This document shows, one piece after another, positions 1-9,481 of a DNA stretch of 64,000 nucleotides. The notes below the pieces were generated by a model. That model had not been told where the DNA came from. It did not search any database and saw only the letters and a list, made by a program, of their open reading frames with translations. The stretch comes from Streptomyces composti (lineage in GTDB: Bacteria; Actinomycetota; Actinomycetes; Streptomycetales; Streptomycetaceae). Each line of letters starts with the position of its first letter. Position 1 is the stretch's first letter. The position numbers were made by a program, and so were the translations under genes. The stretch covers positions 147,590 to 211,589 of the forward strand of contig NZ_JAATEM010000005.1 in assembly GCF_012034205.1 (NCBI RefSeq), given 5' to 3'.

Positions 1-2316
1 CTGCCGATGTCCGAGTCCTACCGGAACCGCGAGAGCCTGTGGCTGCCGGACGAGCGGGCGACGATGCTGCGCTTCCCCCAGTTCACCGCCGCGCTGCCGT
101 ACCCGTTCGCCTCCGCCCATCACCCGGTGACCGTGGACGGCGAGGCCGTGGGCGTGCTGGTGGTGCTGCGGTCGGCGTCCCTGGAACCGGTGGCCGCGGA
201 GGAGGTCGACTTCGCGCTGCGGACCGCCGAGCGGGCCATGGCGCACAGGCTCACCGAGTATCTGCACGGCCTCCCCGCGCCCGCGCACCCGGGCGTCCCG
301 GTGCCGGAGATCGAGTACGACGGCCAGCCGGTCAGTGTGCAGCTGCACGCCCCGCCGGCGCGGGCCGTGCGCATCGGCGGTCTCGAGTGGGACCTGGAGA
401 ACGATCTGTGGACCCTCGACGACGAGGCGCTCGGGCTGCTGGGTCTCGAGGCGTCCGCGTTCGGCGGCACCTCGGCCGAGGTGGAGAGCCGGGTGCGCCC
501 GGAGGACCGGTACGAGCTGCGGGCGAGCCGGCGCGCGGCGCTGACCGCCGGCGTCGTCAGGGGGCGGCGGCTGCGGGTGCTGGAGGAACCGTCCGAGGAC
601 GGACAGGCCCGCTACCGTCCGCTCGAGCTGTGGGGGCACGTCCTGCGCTCCCTGCCGTCCCGGCGGCTGTTCATCGGCGCGTTCGTCGACGCCTCCGGGT
701 CGGCCACCGCTGCCGAGGCCGCCGAGCGGCTGCCCGACGGGCTGTTCTCGCTCGACCAGGACGGCCGGGTGACCTACGTCAACCAGCGCTGTCTGGAGCT
801 GCTGGGGTGCGAGCGCGAGCAATTGCTCGGCCACTATCCGTGGCATGTGATCACCTGGCTGCGCGACCCGGCCTACGAGGACCGCTACCGGGCGGCGATG
901 CTGTCGCAGCAGCCGGTGTCGTACCTGGTGCACACCACGGACGGGCCCTGGCTGGGATTCGTGCTGTATCCGGGGGTGCACGGACTGACCGGCCGGGTCT
1001 TCACCACCGCGCCGCCCAGCGCGGCCCGCGCGGGGGGCCGGCCCACGGCGCCGGGTGACCTGGTGGTCCCGGCGGCCGCGGAGCAGGCCGCACCGGCACG
1101 GGCGGGCGCGCTGTACCACGTGGTGCAGATGGCCAGCGTGCTCACCGAGGCGGTGACCGTGCAGGACGTGTGCCGGGCCGTCTCGGAGCAGCTGCTGCCG
1201 GCGTTCGGCGCCCAGGAGCTGGCCCTCTACACGGTCAGCGACGGGCGGATGTACCTGCTGTGGGAGTCGGGCTATCCGGAGGGCTTCCTCGACCGCTTCG
1301 AGGGGGTGCCGCTCGACACCCAGCTGCCCGGTGTGCACGCCCTGACCACCCGGTTCCCGCTCTTCTTCGAGTCGCCCGAGGCGCTGAGCAGCGCCTATCC
1401 GGGGATCGCCCTGGACCGGATGAACTCGTGGTCGTTCCTGCCGCTGATCGCCTCCGGGCACGCGGTGGGCTCCTGCATCCTCGGCTGGGCGGACCGGCAC
1501 CGCTTCACCCCCGACGAACGGGCCGCGCTGACCGCGCTGAGCGGGCTGGCCGCCCAGGCGCTGGAGCGGGCCCGGCTCTACGACGACGAGTCGGCCGTGG
1601 CCCGCGGGCTGCAGGAGGGGCTGCTGCCGCACCGGCTGCCCGAGATCGACGGCCTGCGCGCCACCGGCCGCTATCTGCCCGGCACCCGGGGCATGGCCAT
1701 CGGCGGCGACTGGTACGACGTGATCCGGACCGGCCGCAAGGTGGCCCTGGTGATCGGGGACGTGGAGGGGCACAGCGTGAGCGCCGCGGCCGTCATGGGG
1801 CAGCTGCGCAGCGCGGTGCACGCCTTCGCCGCCAGCGGGCGCCCGCCGCAGGAGGTCATCACCCACACCAACCGGCTGCTGTCCGAGCTGGAGGCGGACG
1901 CGATCGCCACCTGCTGCTACATCGAGCTCGACCCGGCCAGCGGCCGCGCGCTCGCGGTGCGGGCGGGCCATCCGCCGCCGCTGCTGCGCCACCCCGACGG
2001 CCGAGCCGAGGTCCTCGATCTGGTCGGCGGGGTGATGCTGGGCGTGCAGCCGGAGGCGGTCTACCCGGTCACCGCGCTCAGCCTGGCGCCCGGCAGTGTG
2101 CTGGCGCTGTACACCGACGGGCTGGTGGAGATGCCGGGCAGCGACATCGAGACCGGCATCGACACGCTGCGCAGCACGCTGGCCGCCGGGGCCCCCGACT
2201 CGGTCGAGGAGCTGGCCGACCAGCTCATCAAGTCGGCGCACCGCACCGAGGACCGGGTGGACGACGTGGCCCTGCTGCTCACCGCGTTCGGCCGCCCCCG
2301 GGAGGGGCCGGGCTGA
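1..2316 (+). CDS. PAS/GAF-domain SpoIIE-type PP2C serine phosphatase (5' truncated by window edge)
   Basis: This is a cytoplasmic sensor phosphatase of the SpoIIE/RsbU class, which typically dephosphorylates anti-anti-sigma factors. The reading frame is open to base 1. The first visible residues already resemble the end of a GAF or sensor domain, so the true start lies outside the window. Counting from the ATG at position 7, there is a PAS-like segment near residues 125-230, a clearer PAS domain near 240-335, a GAF domain near 365-520 and the PP2C domain near 560-765. Metal-binding and core motifs are visible: GGDWYDV, GDVEGH, AGHPPPLL, LYTDGLVE and a C-terminal DDVALL. No C-terminal HATPase domain is present, unlike the second phosphatase at 50473-52809. 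Its partner proteins are not in the window. Domain calls are firm; the regulated pathway is unknown. Confidence 0.9.
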   Translation: MPMSESYRNRESLWLPDERATMLRFPQFTAALPYPFASAHHPVTVDGEAVGVLVVLRSASLEPVAAEEVDFALRTAERAMAHRLTEYLHGLPAPAHPGVPVPEIEYDGQPVSVQLHAPPARAVRIGGLEWDLENDLWTLDDEALGLLGLEASAFGGTSAEVESRVRPEDRYELRASRRAALTAGVVRGRRLRVLEEPSEDGQARYRPLELWGHVLRSLPSRRLFIGAFVDASGSATAAEAAERLPDGLFSLDQDGRVTYVNQRCLELLGCEREQLLGHYPWHVITWLRDPAYEDRYRAAMLSQQPVSYLVHTTDGPWLGFVLYPGVHGLTGRVFTTAPPSAARAGGRPTAPGDLVVPAAAEQAAPARAGALYHVVQMASVLTEAVTVQDVCRAVSEQLLPAFGAQELALYTVSDGRMYLLWESGYPEGFLDRFEGVPLDTQLPGVHALTTRFPLFFESPEALSSAYPGIALDRMNSWSFLPLIASGHAVGSCILGWADRHRFTPDERAALTALSGLAAQALERARLYDDESAVARGLQEGLLPHRLPEIDGLRATGRYLPGTRGMAIGGDWYDVIRTGRKVALVIGDVEGHSVSAAAVMGQLRSAVHAFAASGRPPQEVITHTNRLLSELEADAIATCCYIELDPASGRALAVRAGHPPPLLRHPDGRAEVLDLVGGVMLGVQPEAVYPVTALSLAPGSVLALYTDGLVEMPGSDIETGIDTLRSTLAAGAPDSVEELADQLIKSAHRTEDRVDDVALLLTAFGRPREGPG

Positions 2317-2438
2317 GGCGCGGCCTGGCGACACCCGCCCCCTTCCCGACGGTCTGCCCAAGATGCCGGGATTGCGCCTCGCCCGTGTAATGGAGCCAGA
2401 GCCGGGAATCACCCGGCGGGCCGGAGGAGAACGGGCCC

Positions 2439-4709
2439 ATGCCGTCCATGCGCAAGGGCGGGAGCAGGAGAAGGCCGAAGGCGGGGCTGCTGCGGCGGCT
2501 CGGAGAGTGGTGCGCGCACCACTTCGTGGTCGTCATCGTCGCCTGGCTGGCGGCATTGCTGGCCCTCCAGCTGTCGAGCCGTTCGGTCGGGGCGGACTAC
2601 TCCGACGACTTCACCCTCTCCGACACACAGTCGCAGCAGGGCATCGAGGTGCTGCAGCGGCACGATCCCCAGGCGGGCGGGTACAGCAGCCAGATCGTGC
2701 TGCACGACGACCAGCGGGAGCTGACCTCGTTCGGCTCGCAGATGTCCACGACCGTCTCCGGCCTGCAGAAGCTGCCGCACGTGCTGTCGGCGCAGAACCC
2801 GCTGTCCGCGTCCGGCGCCGGTCAGGGCGGCTCGCAGCCGGACGTCGGTCCGCTCTCCTCCGACCGGAAGACGGCCTACATCACGGTCCGCTTCGACGTG
2901 CAGCCCTCCACGCTGGGCGACGGCTACCTGAACGGGGTGGACGACGCGGTCCAGCCGCTGCGGCAGGCCGGGGTCGAGGTGGAGTACGGCGGTCCGCTCG
3001 GGGAGCTGGCCCGGCCCGCCCCGGACGACCGGCTGAGCGAGGCGATCGGCTTCGGGGTGGCCATCGTGGTTCTGCTGATCGGCTTCGGCAGTGTCGTCGC
3101 GGCCGTGGTGCCGTTGCTGACCGCGCTGATCAGTGTGGTCGGCGGGCTCGCCATCCTGGGGCTGCTGGCGGCCGCGTTCACCTTCGCCACGGTGTCGCCG
3201 ACCCTGGCCACGATGATCGGCCTGGGCGTCGGCATCGACTACGCGCTGTTCCTGATCACCCGGTACCGGCAGGACATCATGAACGGCCGGGACCCGGTGG
3301 AGGCGGCCGGGCACGCCGCCTCCACCAGCGGGCGGGCGGTGCTGGTCTCCGGCTGCACGGTGATCATCGCGCTGACGGGTCTGTTCGCCTCCGGCGTCTC
3401 GTTCATCGGCTTGCTCGGGCTCGCCGCGGCCGTCACGGTCGTCTCGGCCGTGGCCGGCGCGCTCACCCTGGTACCGGCCCTGCTGGGCCTGATCGGCCGG
3501 CGCATCGACCGCTACCGGGTGCGCCGCCCGGTGGCCGAGACCGACGCCGAGCCGGGGGCGGCACCCCAGGGCGCCTGGCACCGGTACGCGCAGCGCGTCG
3601 AGCGCAGGCCCTGGCAGGTCCTCGCGGCGGGCCTGGCCGCCATCGCCGTGCTGGCGATCCCGGCGTTCTCGATCCAGCTCGGGCACATCGGCGACGGCGC
3701 GGACCCCACGTCGTTCACCGACCGGCGGGCCTACGACCTGATGACCGACGCCTTCGGGCCCGGCTCCAACGGCCCGCTCACCGTCGTCATCGACCAGTCG
3801 TCCGTCCCGCAGGCCGACCGGTCCGACCTGGTCTCGAAGGCCCAGAAGACCCTGGACGGCGTGCAGGGCGCGGCCGTGGTCACACCGCTGACCGCCACCC
3901 AGGACGGGGACGTCCTGGTCGGCACGGTGTACTCCTCGACGTCCCCGCAGAGCGCCGCCACGACCGACCTCACCAACCGCCTGGTGGACGACACCCTGCC
4001 GCAGGCCGTGCGGGGCACGGACGCCAGGACCTACGTCACCGGGACGACAGCGGCTCAGGTCGACTTCCGCGACATCGTCGCCGACCGGCTGCCGCTGATC
4101 ATCGCCGTGGTGGTCGCCCTGGCGTTCCTCATCATCCTGGCCGTCTTCCGCGGGGTGCTCGTGGCGGTGAAGGCCGCCGTGCTGAACGTCCTGTCCATCA
4201 CCGCCTCCTACGGCGTCGTGGTCGCCGTCTTCCAGTGGGGGTGGGGCGGTTCCGCGCTGGGCGTCAACGGCACGGTGCCGATCGAGAGTTATGTGCCGAT
4301 GATGATGTTCGCGATCATCTTCGGCCTGAGCATGGACTACGAGATCTTCCTGCTCTCCCGCGTCCACGAGGCGTGGAAGCGCACCGGCGACGCCAGAGCG
4401 GCGGTCGCCCACGCCCTGGAGATCACCGCGCGGGTCATCACCTGCGCGGCACTGATCATGGTGAGCGTGTTCGCGGCGTTCATCATCAGCGACAACGTCG
4501 TGGTGAAGATGCTCGGCCTGGGACTCGCGGTGAGCGTGCTCATCGACGCGACCGTGGTGCGGCTGCTGCTGGTCCCGGCCGTGATGACCCTGCTGGGCCG
4601 GCACGCCTGGTGGACACCGCGATGGCTGGACCGGGTCATGCCGCACATCGACGCGGAGGGGACGGCCCCGGAGGCCCCCCGGCCGGCTTCCGGAACGCCC
4701 GCGTCCTGA
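2439..4709 (+). CDS. MMPL-family (RND superfamily) membrane transporter
   Basis: This is an inner-membrane transporter of the MmpL/RND superfamily, which uses the proton gradient to export lipids or other hydrophobic molecules. The 756-residue protein shows the duplicated plan of the family: one N-terminal membrane segment (about residues 29-48), an extracytoplasmic domain, a bundle of membrane segments, then a repeat of the same. Paired Asp-Tyr motifs sit in the two halves (GVGIDYALF and GLSMDYEIF), matching the proton-relay pairs known from mycobacterial MmpL3. The start is supported by GGAGGAGA about 8 bases upstream of the ATG. It is monocistronic and is followed by two stem-loops before the convergent DUF1996 gene. 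The substrate cannot be told from sequence; nothing next to it indicates a lipid pathway. Confidence 0.92.
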   Translation: MPSMRKGGSRRRPKAGLLRRLGEWCAHHFVVVIVAWLAALLALQLSSRSVGADYSDDFTLSDTQSQQGIEVLQRHDPQAGGYSSQIVLHDDQRELTSFGSQMSTTVSGLQKLPHVLSAQNPLSASGAGQGGSQPDVGPLSSDRKTAYITVRFDVQPSTLGDGYLNGVDDAVQPLRQAGVEVEYGGPLGELARPAPDDRLSEAIGFGVAIVVLLIGFGSVVAAVVPLLTALISVVGGLAILGLLAAAFTFATVSPTLATMIGLGVGIDYALFLITRYRQDIMNGRDPVEAAGHAASTSGRAVLVSGCTVIIALTGLFASGVSFIGLLGLAAAVTVVSAVAGALTLVPALLGLIGRRIDRYRVRRPVAETDAEPGAAPQGAWHRYAQRVERRPWQVLAAGLAAIAVLAIPAFSIQLGHIGDGADPTSFTDRRAYDLMTDAFGPGSNGPLTVVIDQSSVPQADRSDLVSKAQKTLDGVQGAAVVTPLTATQDGDVLVGTVYSSTSPQSAATTDLTNRLVDDTLPQAVRGTDARTYVTGTTAAQVDFRDIVADRLPLIIAVVVALAFLIILAVFRGVLVAVKAAVLNVLSITASYGVVVAVFQWGWGGSALGVNGTVPIESYVPMMMFAIIFGLSMDYEIFLLSRVHEAWKRTGDARAAVAHALEITARVITCAALIMVSVFAAFIISDNVVVKMLGLGLAVSVLIDATVVRLLLVPAVMTLLGRHAWWTPRWLDRVMPHIDAEGTAPEAPRPASGTPAS

Positions 4710-4725
4710 CTCCGGGCGTTCCGGA
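4690..4725 (+). terminator. Stem-loop overlapping the MMPL stop codon
   Basis: A 12-13 bp perfect inverted repeat (arms CCGGAACGCCCG at 4690 and CGGGCGTTCCGG at 4713) encloses the MMPL stop codon. It is G/C-rich with no U tract, as is usual for Streptomyces terminators. Confidence 0.6.
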
Positions 4726-4733
4726 GACGGCGA

Positions 4734-4766
4734 GGCGGCAGGCCCCCGGTACGGGGACCTGCCGCC
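4734..4766. terminator. Bidirectional stem-loop between convergent genes
   Basis: The arms GGCGGCAGG (4734-4742) and CCTGCCGCC (4758-4766) are extended by inner CCCC/GGGG pairing. The loop lies between the ends of the MMPL gene and the convergent DUF1996 gene, so it could stop transcription from both sides. Confidence 0.65.
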
Positions 4767-4775
4767 GTCAGGGGA

Positions 4776-6875
4776 TCAGGCGTTGCGCCGCACACTGCGC
4801 AGGACGAAGAAGCCGAGGATCACCAGCACTCCGCCGAGCGCGGCCGGCCACATCTGGGCGCCGGTCTCGGCCAGGCTGCCGGTCTCGGCCTGCGCCTGGG
4901 TACGGTCCTCGAGCTCCGGCAGGCTGCCGGGCACCTGAGCGGCCTGGGCGGCCCGGCCCCCGTCGTCGCCCTTGCCGGCGTCGCCGCCGTCGTCCTGGGC
5001 CGGGGTGGAGGCCTTCACGCCGGGCTGCTCGGCCTTCTGGCCGCCCGCGGGCTCCTCCTCGGCGGGCTCGGTCTCCCGCGGCGGCTCGGACGGGTTCTGC
5101 TGGTCGCCCTTGCCGTCGTCACCCGGCTTGTCACCGGCGTCGCCGCCCTTGTCACCGCCGGCGTCACCACCCTTGCCGCCACCGGCGTCACCGCCCTTGT
5201 CACCGCCGGCGTCACCACCCTTGCCGCCACCGGCGTCACCGCCCTTGTCACCGCCGGCGTTACCGCCGTCGTCGCCACCGGCGTTACCACCGTCGTCGCC
5301 ACCGGCGTTACCACCGTCGTCACCGCCGGCATTGCCGCCGTCGCCGGCGCCCGCGCCGCACTCACGGCCGCTGTTGATGCAGTCGACCATCTCGTTCATC
5401 AGGTCCTCGTCGAAGACGTTGATGAAGTCGCCGTGGTCGGTGATCGGCTTGTGCAGCTGCTCGGGGAAGGAGTCCACCGCGAACAGCGGGGTGGTCTTCC
5501 CGCCGTCCTCCAGGCTCGGCGCGTCCACGTCGTAGACGATCCGCTGCACCAGCTGCGGGATCGCCTTGAAGCCGGACGGGCAGTTGCCGTTCCCGTCCGT
5601 GAACGCCATGTGCGTACGGTGGTTGGCGCTGTCGATGTTGCGGCCGTCCCAGCAGCTCTGGAACTTGAAGGTGCGCACCACGTCGCTGCCCTCGGGGCAC
5701 AGCGGGTACTTGTCCTTCAGCTGGCGGTCCTCGAAGCCCGTGCAGCTCCAGGAGGCGTTGGCGTTCGCCGGGCCGTTGACGAAGGACTTGGCGTCACCGG
5801 TGATGATGCGCAGCAGGCGCGGCATGGCCACGACCTCGGACTGCGGGTTGCCGACGAAGGTGAGGGTGACGTCCTTGGGCGTCACGATCTCGCCGACGTT
5901 GCCCTCGATGCCGCCGCCGGGCTGGTCGGCGTCCCGCTCCTGCTTGCCGTTCTGCAGGCGCAGCACGGGCCAGTAGTACGCGGACTTGTCGCGCTGGTCC
6001 TCGCAGCTGGTCTCGGCCGCGGCCAGGTCCTCGTCGCTGGAGAAGGCGTTGGTGTCCTGGTTGCCGATGTAGTCGTGGAAGTGGTGGGCGCCGTTGCTCA
6101 CACCGGGTGCCGCGATCACATTGTCCGAGTTGAACAGGCCGTTGGCGTTGACACCGCACTCGCTGGAGAAGGTACCGGTGGAGGCGCCGGCGCCCGGCTC
6201 GGGCTCCTTGACGTTCGGCTGGACGCTCTTGATGTCCACGTAGTCGCCGGGGACGGGACCGTTGCCGGCCTGGCCGCCGTTGCCCTCCTGCCGGCCCTGC
6301 TCGTCACCCTGCTGGTCCTGGCCGCCCTGGTCCTGACCGTCCTGCTGGCCCTGGCCCGCCTGGTCCTGGCCGCCGTCGCCGGCCTGACCGTCCTGCTGGT
6401 CCTGTCCGTCCTGCGCCGCGGTGTTGTTGCCGGACTCGCGCACGGTGCAGGCGGCGAGCTCCTCCAGGCCCTCGGGCCGGTCGCCCACGCGGTCGATAAC
6501 CGTCGCGATGCGCGCCAGGGTGGCGGAGCGCTTCTCCTCCAGCGGTCCGGCGATCGCGTTCTGGGCGAAGTCCGGGTCCTGCTGGAGCTCCTTGGCGGAC
6601 TCCGAGATGCGCTGGTAGGCGTCGGCGATCTGCTGGTCGAGCGCCGCGAGTTCCTTGTCCACCTCCCCTCGCGCCTGCTCGGGCACCTCGGTCAGCCGGG
6701 TGGCCACGTCGGGGCAGTCGATGGTGGCGCCGTTGAGCACCTGAGCCTGGTTGTCCCCGTCCACGGTCGCGGAAGCGTAGACATTGGCCGCCATCAACCC
6801 CCCTCCGCCCAGCATCAGTGCGAACGCGGCCAGGGTCGCTCGCTGTTTCGGGCGTCTGCGTGTGTTGCGTGCCAA
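4776..6875 (-). CDS. DUF1996 protein with repeat-rich stalk and LAETG sortase signal
   Basis: A 699-residue secreted protein that appears to be wall-anchored. It starts at TTG with AGGAG about 8 bases upstream; no better start is visible. An N-terminal signal or anchor segment (about residues 12-35) is followed by a helical region and a Gln/Asp/Gly-rich low-complexity stretch (about 160-210). A DUF1996 domain lies near 235-505 (starting at [13 protein letters not shown], with HHFHDYIG). A Gly/Asp/Lys-rich repeat stalk follows, built of GGNAGGDD and GGDAGGDK units. The C-terminus is LAETG, a hydrophobic segment and RSVRRNA, which is the layout of a class E sortase substrate in Streptomyces (established). 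The DUF1996 function is unknown. The stalk is encoded by tandem DNA repeats. Confidence 0.88.
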   Translation of the reverse strand: MARNTRRRPKQRATLAAFALMLGGGGLMAANVYASATVDGDNQAQVLNGATIDCPDVATRLTEVPEQARGEVDKELAALDQQIADAYQRISESAKELQQDPDFAQNAIAGPLEEKRSATLARIATVIDRVGDRPEGLEELAACTVRESGNNTAAQDGQDQQDGQAGDGGQDQAGQGQQDGQDQGGQDQQGDEQGRQEGNGGQAGNGPVPGDYVDIKSVQPNVKEPEPGAGASTGTFSSECGVNANGLFNSDNVIAAPGVSNGAHHFHDYIGNQDTNAFSSDEDLAAAETSCEDQRDKSAYYWPVLRLQNGKQERDADQPGGGIEGNVGEIVTPKDVTLTFVGNPQSEVVAMPRLLRIITGDAKSFVNGPANANASWSCTGFEDRQLKDKYPLCPEGSDVVRTFKFQSCWDGRNIDSANHRTHMAFTDGNGNCPSGFKAIPQLVQRIVYDVDAPSLEDGGKTTPLFAVDSFPEQLHKPITDHGDFINVFDEDLMNEMVDCINSGRECGAGAGDGGNAGGDDGGNAGGDDGGNAGGDDGGNAGGDKGGDAGGGKGGDAGGDKGGDAGGGKGGDAGGDKGGDAGDKPGDDGKGDQQNPSEPPRETEPAEEEPAGGQKAEQPGVKASTPAQDDGGDAGKGDDGGRAAQAAQVPGSLPELEDRTQAQAETGSLAETGAQMWPAALGGVLVILGFFVLRSVRRNA
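5110..5345. repeat. Coding tandem repeats of the DUF1996 stalk
   Basis: Units of about 24-30 bases, grouped into roughly 54-60 base higher-order copies, encode the [16 protein letters not shown] and GGNAGGDD peptide repeats. They are in frame throughout, so copy-number change would alter stalk length without breaking the gene. Confidence 0.8.
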
Positions 6876-7014
6876 GGCAGTACTCCTACGCTTCAGTCGC
6901 GGGGGGTCAGCATGGAATTCCCACGCCCCATACGTAGGACGGCCGCCGTGTGTTCAATCGCCTCACAGGTTCTTCGGAACATCTGCAGAAACGCCGCTCA
7001 CCGGTGACGGTGCG

Positions 7015-7647
7015 TCAGGGCCGCTCCGGGTCGGCCGTCGAGCGTCCGAGGCAGGTCACCGAGGAGTCCATCGGCACGTCGAGCACCTCGAAGCCCATCC
7101 GGTCGTAGAAGGCGCGGGCCGGCTTGTTCGCATTGGACATGACCAGATGGACGGCGGGCACTCCCCGGTCCCGCAGCGCGCGCAGGAAGGTGCGCATCAG
7201 CTCCCGCCCGAAGCCGCGGCCCTGCCACTCGGGCAGCAGGTCGATGTGCAGATGGGCGGGGTGGCCGGCGAGTTCGGGCAGGACCATGCGCTCGGGGTGG
7301 TGCAGCAGGCGGGCGATCGCCTCGTCCGGGGTGGCCGGCTCCCCGGAGGGCTCCGGGTACCGCGCGGCGACCAGCGGCAGCCAGGAGGTGCGGAACTCCT
7401 CCGCGAAGCGCGGGGTGTCCGCGGTGCCCAGGATGTAGCCCACCGCGCTGCCGGTGCCGTCGTCGAGCACGAAGGCGAGGTCCGGCTCCAGGTGGACGTA
7501 GGGCGCGGCGAAGGTGGCCGGGAGGATCGAGGGGTCGGCGTAGACCGGGCGGCTGTCCAGACCGTTGTGCGCGGTGCGGATGCAGATGTCGTCGAGGGCG
7601 TCCCGGTCCCCGGCGCGGTAGGGGCGGATCGTCGGCGTTGAGATCAT
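7015..7647 (-). CDS. GNAT-family N-acetyltransferase
   Basis: A single-domain acetyltransferase of 210 residues that would use acetyl-CoA to modify an amine on an unknown substrate. The fold signature runs from IRPYRAGDRDALDDI at the N-terminus to the acetyl-CoA binding segment LLPEWQGRGFGRELM (R/QxxGxG/A type), followed by VHLVMSNANKPARAFYDRMGF, typical of GNAT strands 5-6. I chose the ATG at 7647 because homology-like sequence begins there. An in-frame GTG at 7680 exists, but starting there would translate through the CebR-type operator. Neither start has a convincing Shine-Dalgarno. The gene diverges from the YihY gene, and the operator 19 bases upstream suggests repression by a LacI-type regulator. 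Confidence 0.88.
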   Translation of the reverse strand: MISTPTIRPYRAGDRDALDDICIRTAHNGLDSRPVYADPSILPATFAAPYVHLEPDLAFVLDDGTGSAVGYILGTADTPRFAEEFRTSWLPLVAARYPEPSGEPATPDEAIARLLHHPERMVLPELAGHPAHLHIDLLPEWQGRGFGRELMRTFLRALRDRGVPAVHLVMSNANKPARAFYDRMGFEVLDVPMDSSVTCLGRSTADPERP

Positions 7648-7665
7648 GAAGGAATGGTGCCCCAA

Positions 7666-7679
7666 TGGGAGCGCTCCCA
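7666..7679. promoter_or_regulatory. Perfect CebR-type LacI-family operator
   Basis: The 14-base palindrome TGGGAGCGCTCCCA is identical to the CebR box known in Streptomyces as the binding site of the cellobiose/cellotriose-responsive repressor. It lies between the divergent GNAT (19 bases upstream) and YihY genes. CebR itself is not in the window. Confidence 0.75.
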
Positions 7680-7746
7680 CAACCAGTTTCGGATGCGCTT
7701 CCGCTCACGGGGTTGGCTCCGCCCGCTCCTGGTTACCCGACGCCCC

Positions 7747-8796
7747 ATGAAGCTGCACATGCCGGGCCGGAGCGGCCACAGGACGGACCAGACGGCGGAC
7801 GAGGCGCCGGCGGCCGGGGAACCGGGCCCGGACGCCGAGGTGGAGCGGGCGGCACCGGACACGCCCACCGGGCTGCCGAAGCGGTCGTGGGGTGCCGCAC
7901 TCAAGGGCAGTCTGCGCGAGTTCAAGGACGACCAGCTGACCGACCGGGCGGCGGCCCTCACCTACTACGGGGTGCTGTCGCTCTTCCCCGCGCTGCTGGT
8001 ACTGGTGTCGCTGCTGGGCATCGCGGGCAAGTCGGCGATCGACCGGGTGATGGAGCAGGTGGAGGATCTCGCGCCCGGAGCGGTGCGCGACATCCTCACC
8101 CAGGCGGTCTCGCAGCTGCAGGGCGGGGCGGGCACCGGTTCGATCGTCGCGCTCGTCGGCCTGGTGCTCGCGGTGTGGTCCGCCTCGGGCTATGTCGCGG
8201 CGTTCATCCGCTCCGCCAACGCCGTCTACGACATCCCCGAGGGCCGTCCGGTGTGGAAGGTGCTGCCGGTGCGGGTCGGGCTGACGGTGGTGCTGATGGT
8301 GCTCGCGGTGATCAGCGCGCTGATCGTGGTGTTCACCGGCGATCTGGCCCGCCGTGCGGGCGATGTGCTCGGCCTGGGCGACACCGCGGTGACCGCGTGG
8401 TCCATCGCCAAGTGGCCGGTCCTGGTCCTGCTGGTCGTGCTGATGATCGCCCTGCTGTACTGGGCGGCGCCCAACGCGAAAGTCAGGGGGTTCCGCTGGA
8501 TCACCCCGGGCAGCTTCCTGGCCCTGCTGATCTGGCTGGTCGCCTCCGGCGGCTTCGCCCTGTACGTGGCCAACTTCGCCTCGTACAACAAGACCTACGG
8601 GACGATGGCGGGCGTCATCGTGTTCCTGGTGTGGCTGTGGATCAGCAATCTGGCGATCCTGCTGGGCCTGGAGTTCGACGCGGAGATCGCCCGGCAGCGG
8701 GCCATCGCCGGGGGCCATCCGCCCGAGGCCGAGCCGTACACCCAGCCGCGCGACACACGGGCGTGGGACGAACAGGACCGCCGGCGGATGGACTGA
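7747..8796 (+). CDS. YihY/BrkB-family inner membrane protein
   Basis: A polytopic membrane protein of the YihY/virulence factor BrkB family, formerly mis-called RNase BN; its molecular role is unsettled. The family core begins at LKDDQLTDRAAALTYYGVLSLFPALLVL-type sequence (here FKDDQLTDRAAALTYYG). It includes about six membrane segments and the conserved GYVAAFIRSANAVYDIPEGRP stretch, ending in LEFDAEIARQRAI. I chose the ATG at 7747 (349 residues). In-frame ATGs at 7654 and 7693 would add a basic, poorly conserved-looking leader, and the first would place the CebR-type operator inside the gene. The Shine-Dalgarno is weak for all three, so the start is uncertain. Confidence 0.87.
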   Translation: MKLHMPGRSGHRTDQTADEAPAAGEPGPDAEVERAAPDTPTGLPKRSWGAALKGSLREFKDDQLTDRAAALTYYGVLSLFPALLVLVSLLGIAGKSAIDRVMEQVEDLAPGAVRDILTQAVSQLQGGAGTGSIVALVGLVLAVWSASGYVAAFIRSANAVYDIPEGRPVWKVLPVRVGLTVVLMVLAVISALIVVFTGDLARRAGDVLGLGDTAVTAWSIAKWPVLVLLVVLMIALLYWAAPNAKVRGFRWITPGSFLALLIWLVASGGFALYVANFASYNKTYGTMAGVIVFLVWLWISNLAILLGLEFDAEIARQRAIAGGHPPEAEPYTQPRDTRAWDEQDRRRMD

Positions 8797-8808
8797 GGCG
8801 ACCGCCCC

Positions 8809-8905
8809 GCAGGCCCGGTGCTCACCTCATGGCCCGGCCCCGCGGGGCCCGTGCTCACTCCGCGGGTCCGGCCCGCGGGCCGGTACTCACTCCATGAGCC
8901 CGGCG
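8809..8905. repeat. Three tandem 32-33 base repeats at a convergent gene end
   Basis: Three imperfect copies of a G/C-rich unit ending in GTGCTCACTCC-like sequence have a period of 33 then 32 bases (matching GCTCAC at 8820 and 8853, ACTCAC at 8885). The third copy contains the stop codon of the reductase at 8887. Internal GGCCCGCGGGCC-like palindromes suggest the array also works as a terminator for both convergent genes. Confidence 0.55.
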
Positions 8906-9339
8906 GCGACGGTGGCGCCCAGCTCCCAGCAGCGCTCCAGCGCCCGCTTGTCGGGCGCGCCGGTGACGGTGACAGTGTCGACGGCGCGGCGCCAGCCGAG
9001 GCCGGTGGTGACGGACTCGATGCCGCGCAGCGCCCCGGTGACGTCGCTGCCGCCGTGCACGAAGACGCCGAAGGGCCGGCCGCGGGTGGAGTCGAGGCAG
9101 GGGTAGTAGATCTGGTCGAAGAAGTGCTTCAGCGCCCCCGACATGTAGCCGAGGTTGGCGGGGGTGCCGAGGAGGTATCCGTCGGCCCGCAGCACGTCGC
9201 TCGCGGTGGCGGCGAGCGCGGCCCGGCGCACGACCTCGACGTTCTCGATCTCGGGGGCGGTGGCGCCGTCGACGACGGCCTCGAACATCGCCTGGCAGTT
9301 GGGCGACGGCGTGTGATGGACGATCAGCAGTGTCGGCAC
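8887..9339 (-). CDS. Flavodoxin-like/NADPH-dependent FMN reductase family protein
   Basis: A 150-residue flavodoxin-fold protein that probably binds FMN and acts in electron transfer or quinone/azo reduction. The N-terminus TLLIVHHTPSPNCQAMFEAV is the phosphate-binding P-loop region. YLLGTPANLGYMSGALKHFFDQ is the typical second flavin-contact segment, and GGSDVTGALRGIE follows. I chose the GTG at 9339 because the first beta-strand begins immediately after it and AGGGTCGGGG lies just upstream. The frame stays open for about 100 codons further upstream, but that stretch looks non-coding. It faces the YihY gene, and its 3' end runs into the tandem repeat. Confidence 0.82.
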   Translation of the reverse strand: MPTLLIVHHTPSPNCQAMFEAVVDGATAPEIENVEVVRRAALAATASDVLRADGYLLGTPANLGYMSGALKHFFDQIYYPCLDSTRGRPFGVFVHGGSDVTGALRGIESVTTGLGWRRAVDTVTVTGAPDKRALERCWELGATVAAGLME

Positions 9340-9481
9340 ACCCCGACCCTGCCGTGCGCGGCCGCCGCCGCGCAAGCCGCGCCCGCACCCGTACGGCCGG
9401 GCGGCGTTGTGGGCGGTGCACTCCGGTGGGACGATGCCTGCGCGTCGGAGAATGTCAGGACCGAGTACGACGGGGTGCGTA

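Noticed and set aside
5110..5345. Regular repeats resembling a CRISPR array
   Set aside because: The units are contiguous without unique spacers and encode an in-frame Gly/Asp-rich stalk.
2096..5377. Long plus-strand frame spanning the MMPL gene
   Set aside because: The translation is Arg/Gly/Pro-rich noise crossing three real genes. The MMPL frame has membrane segments and motifs.
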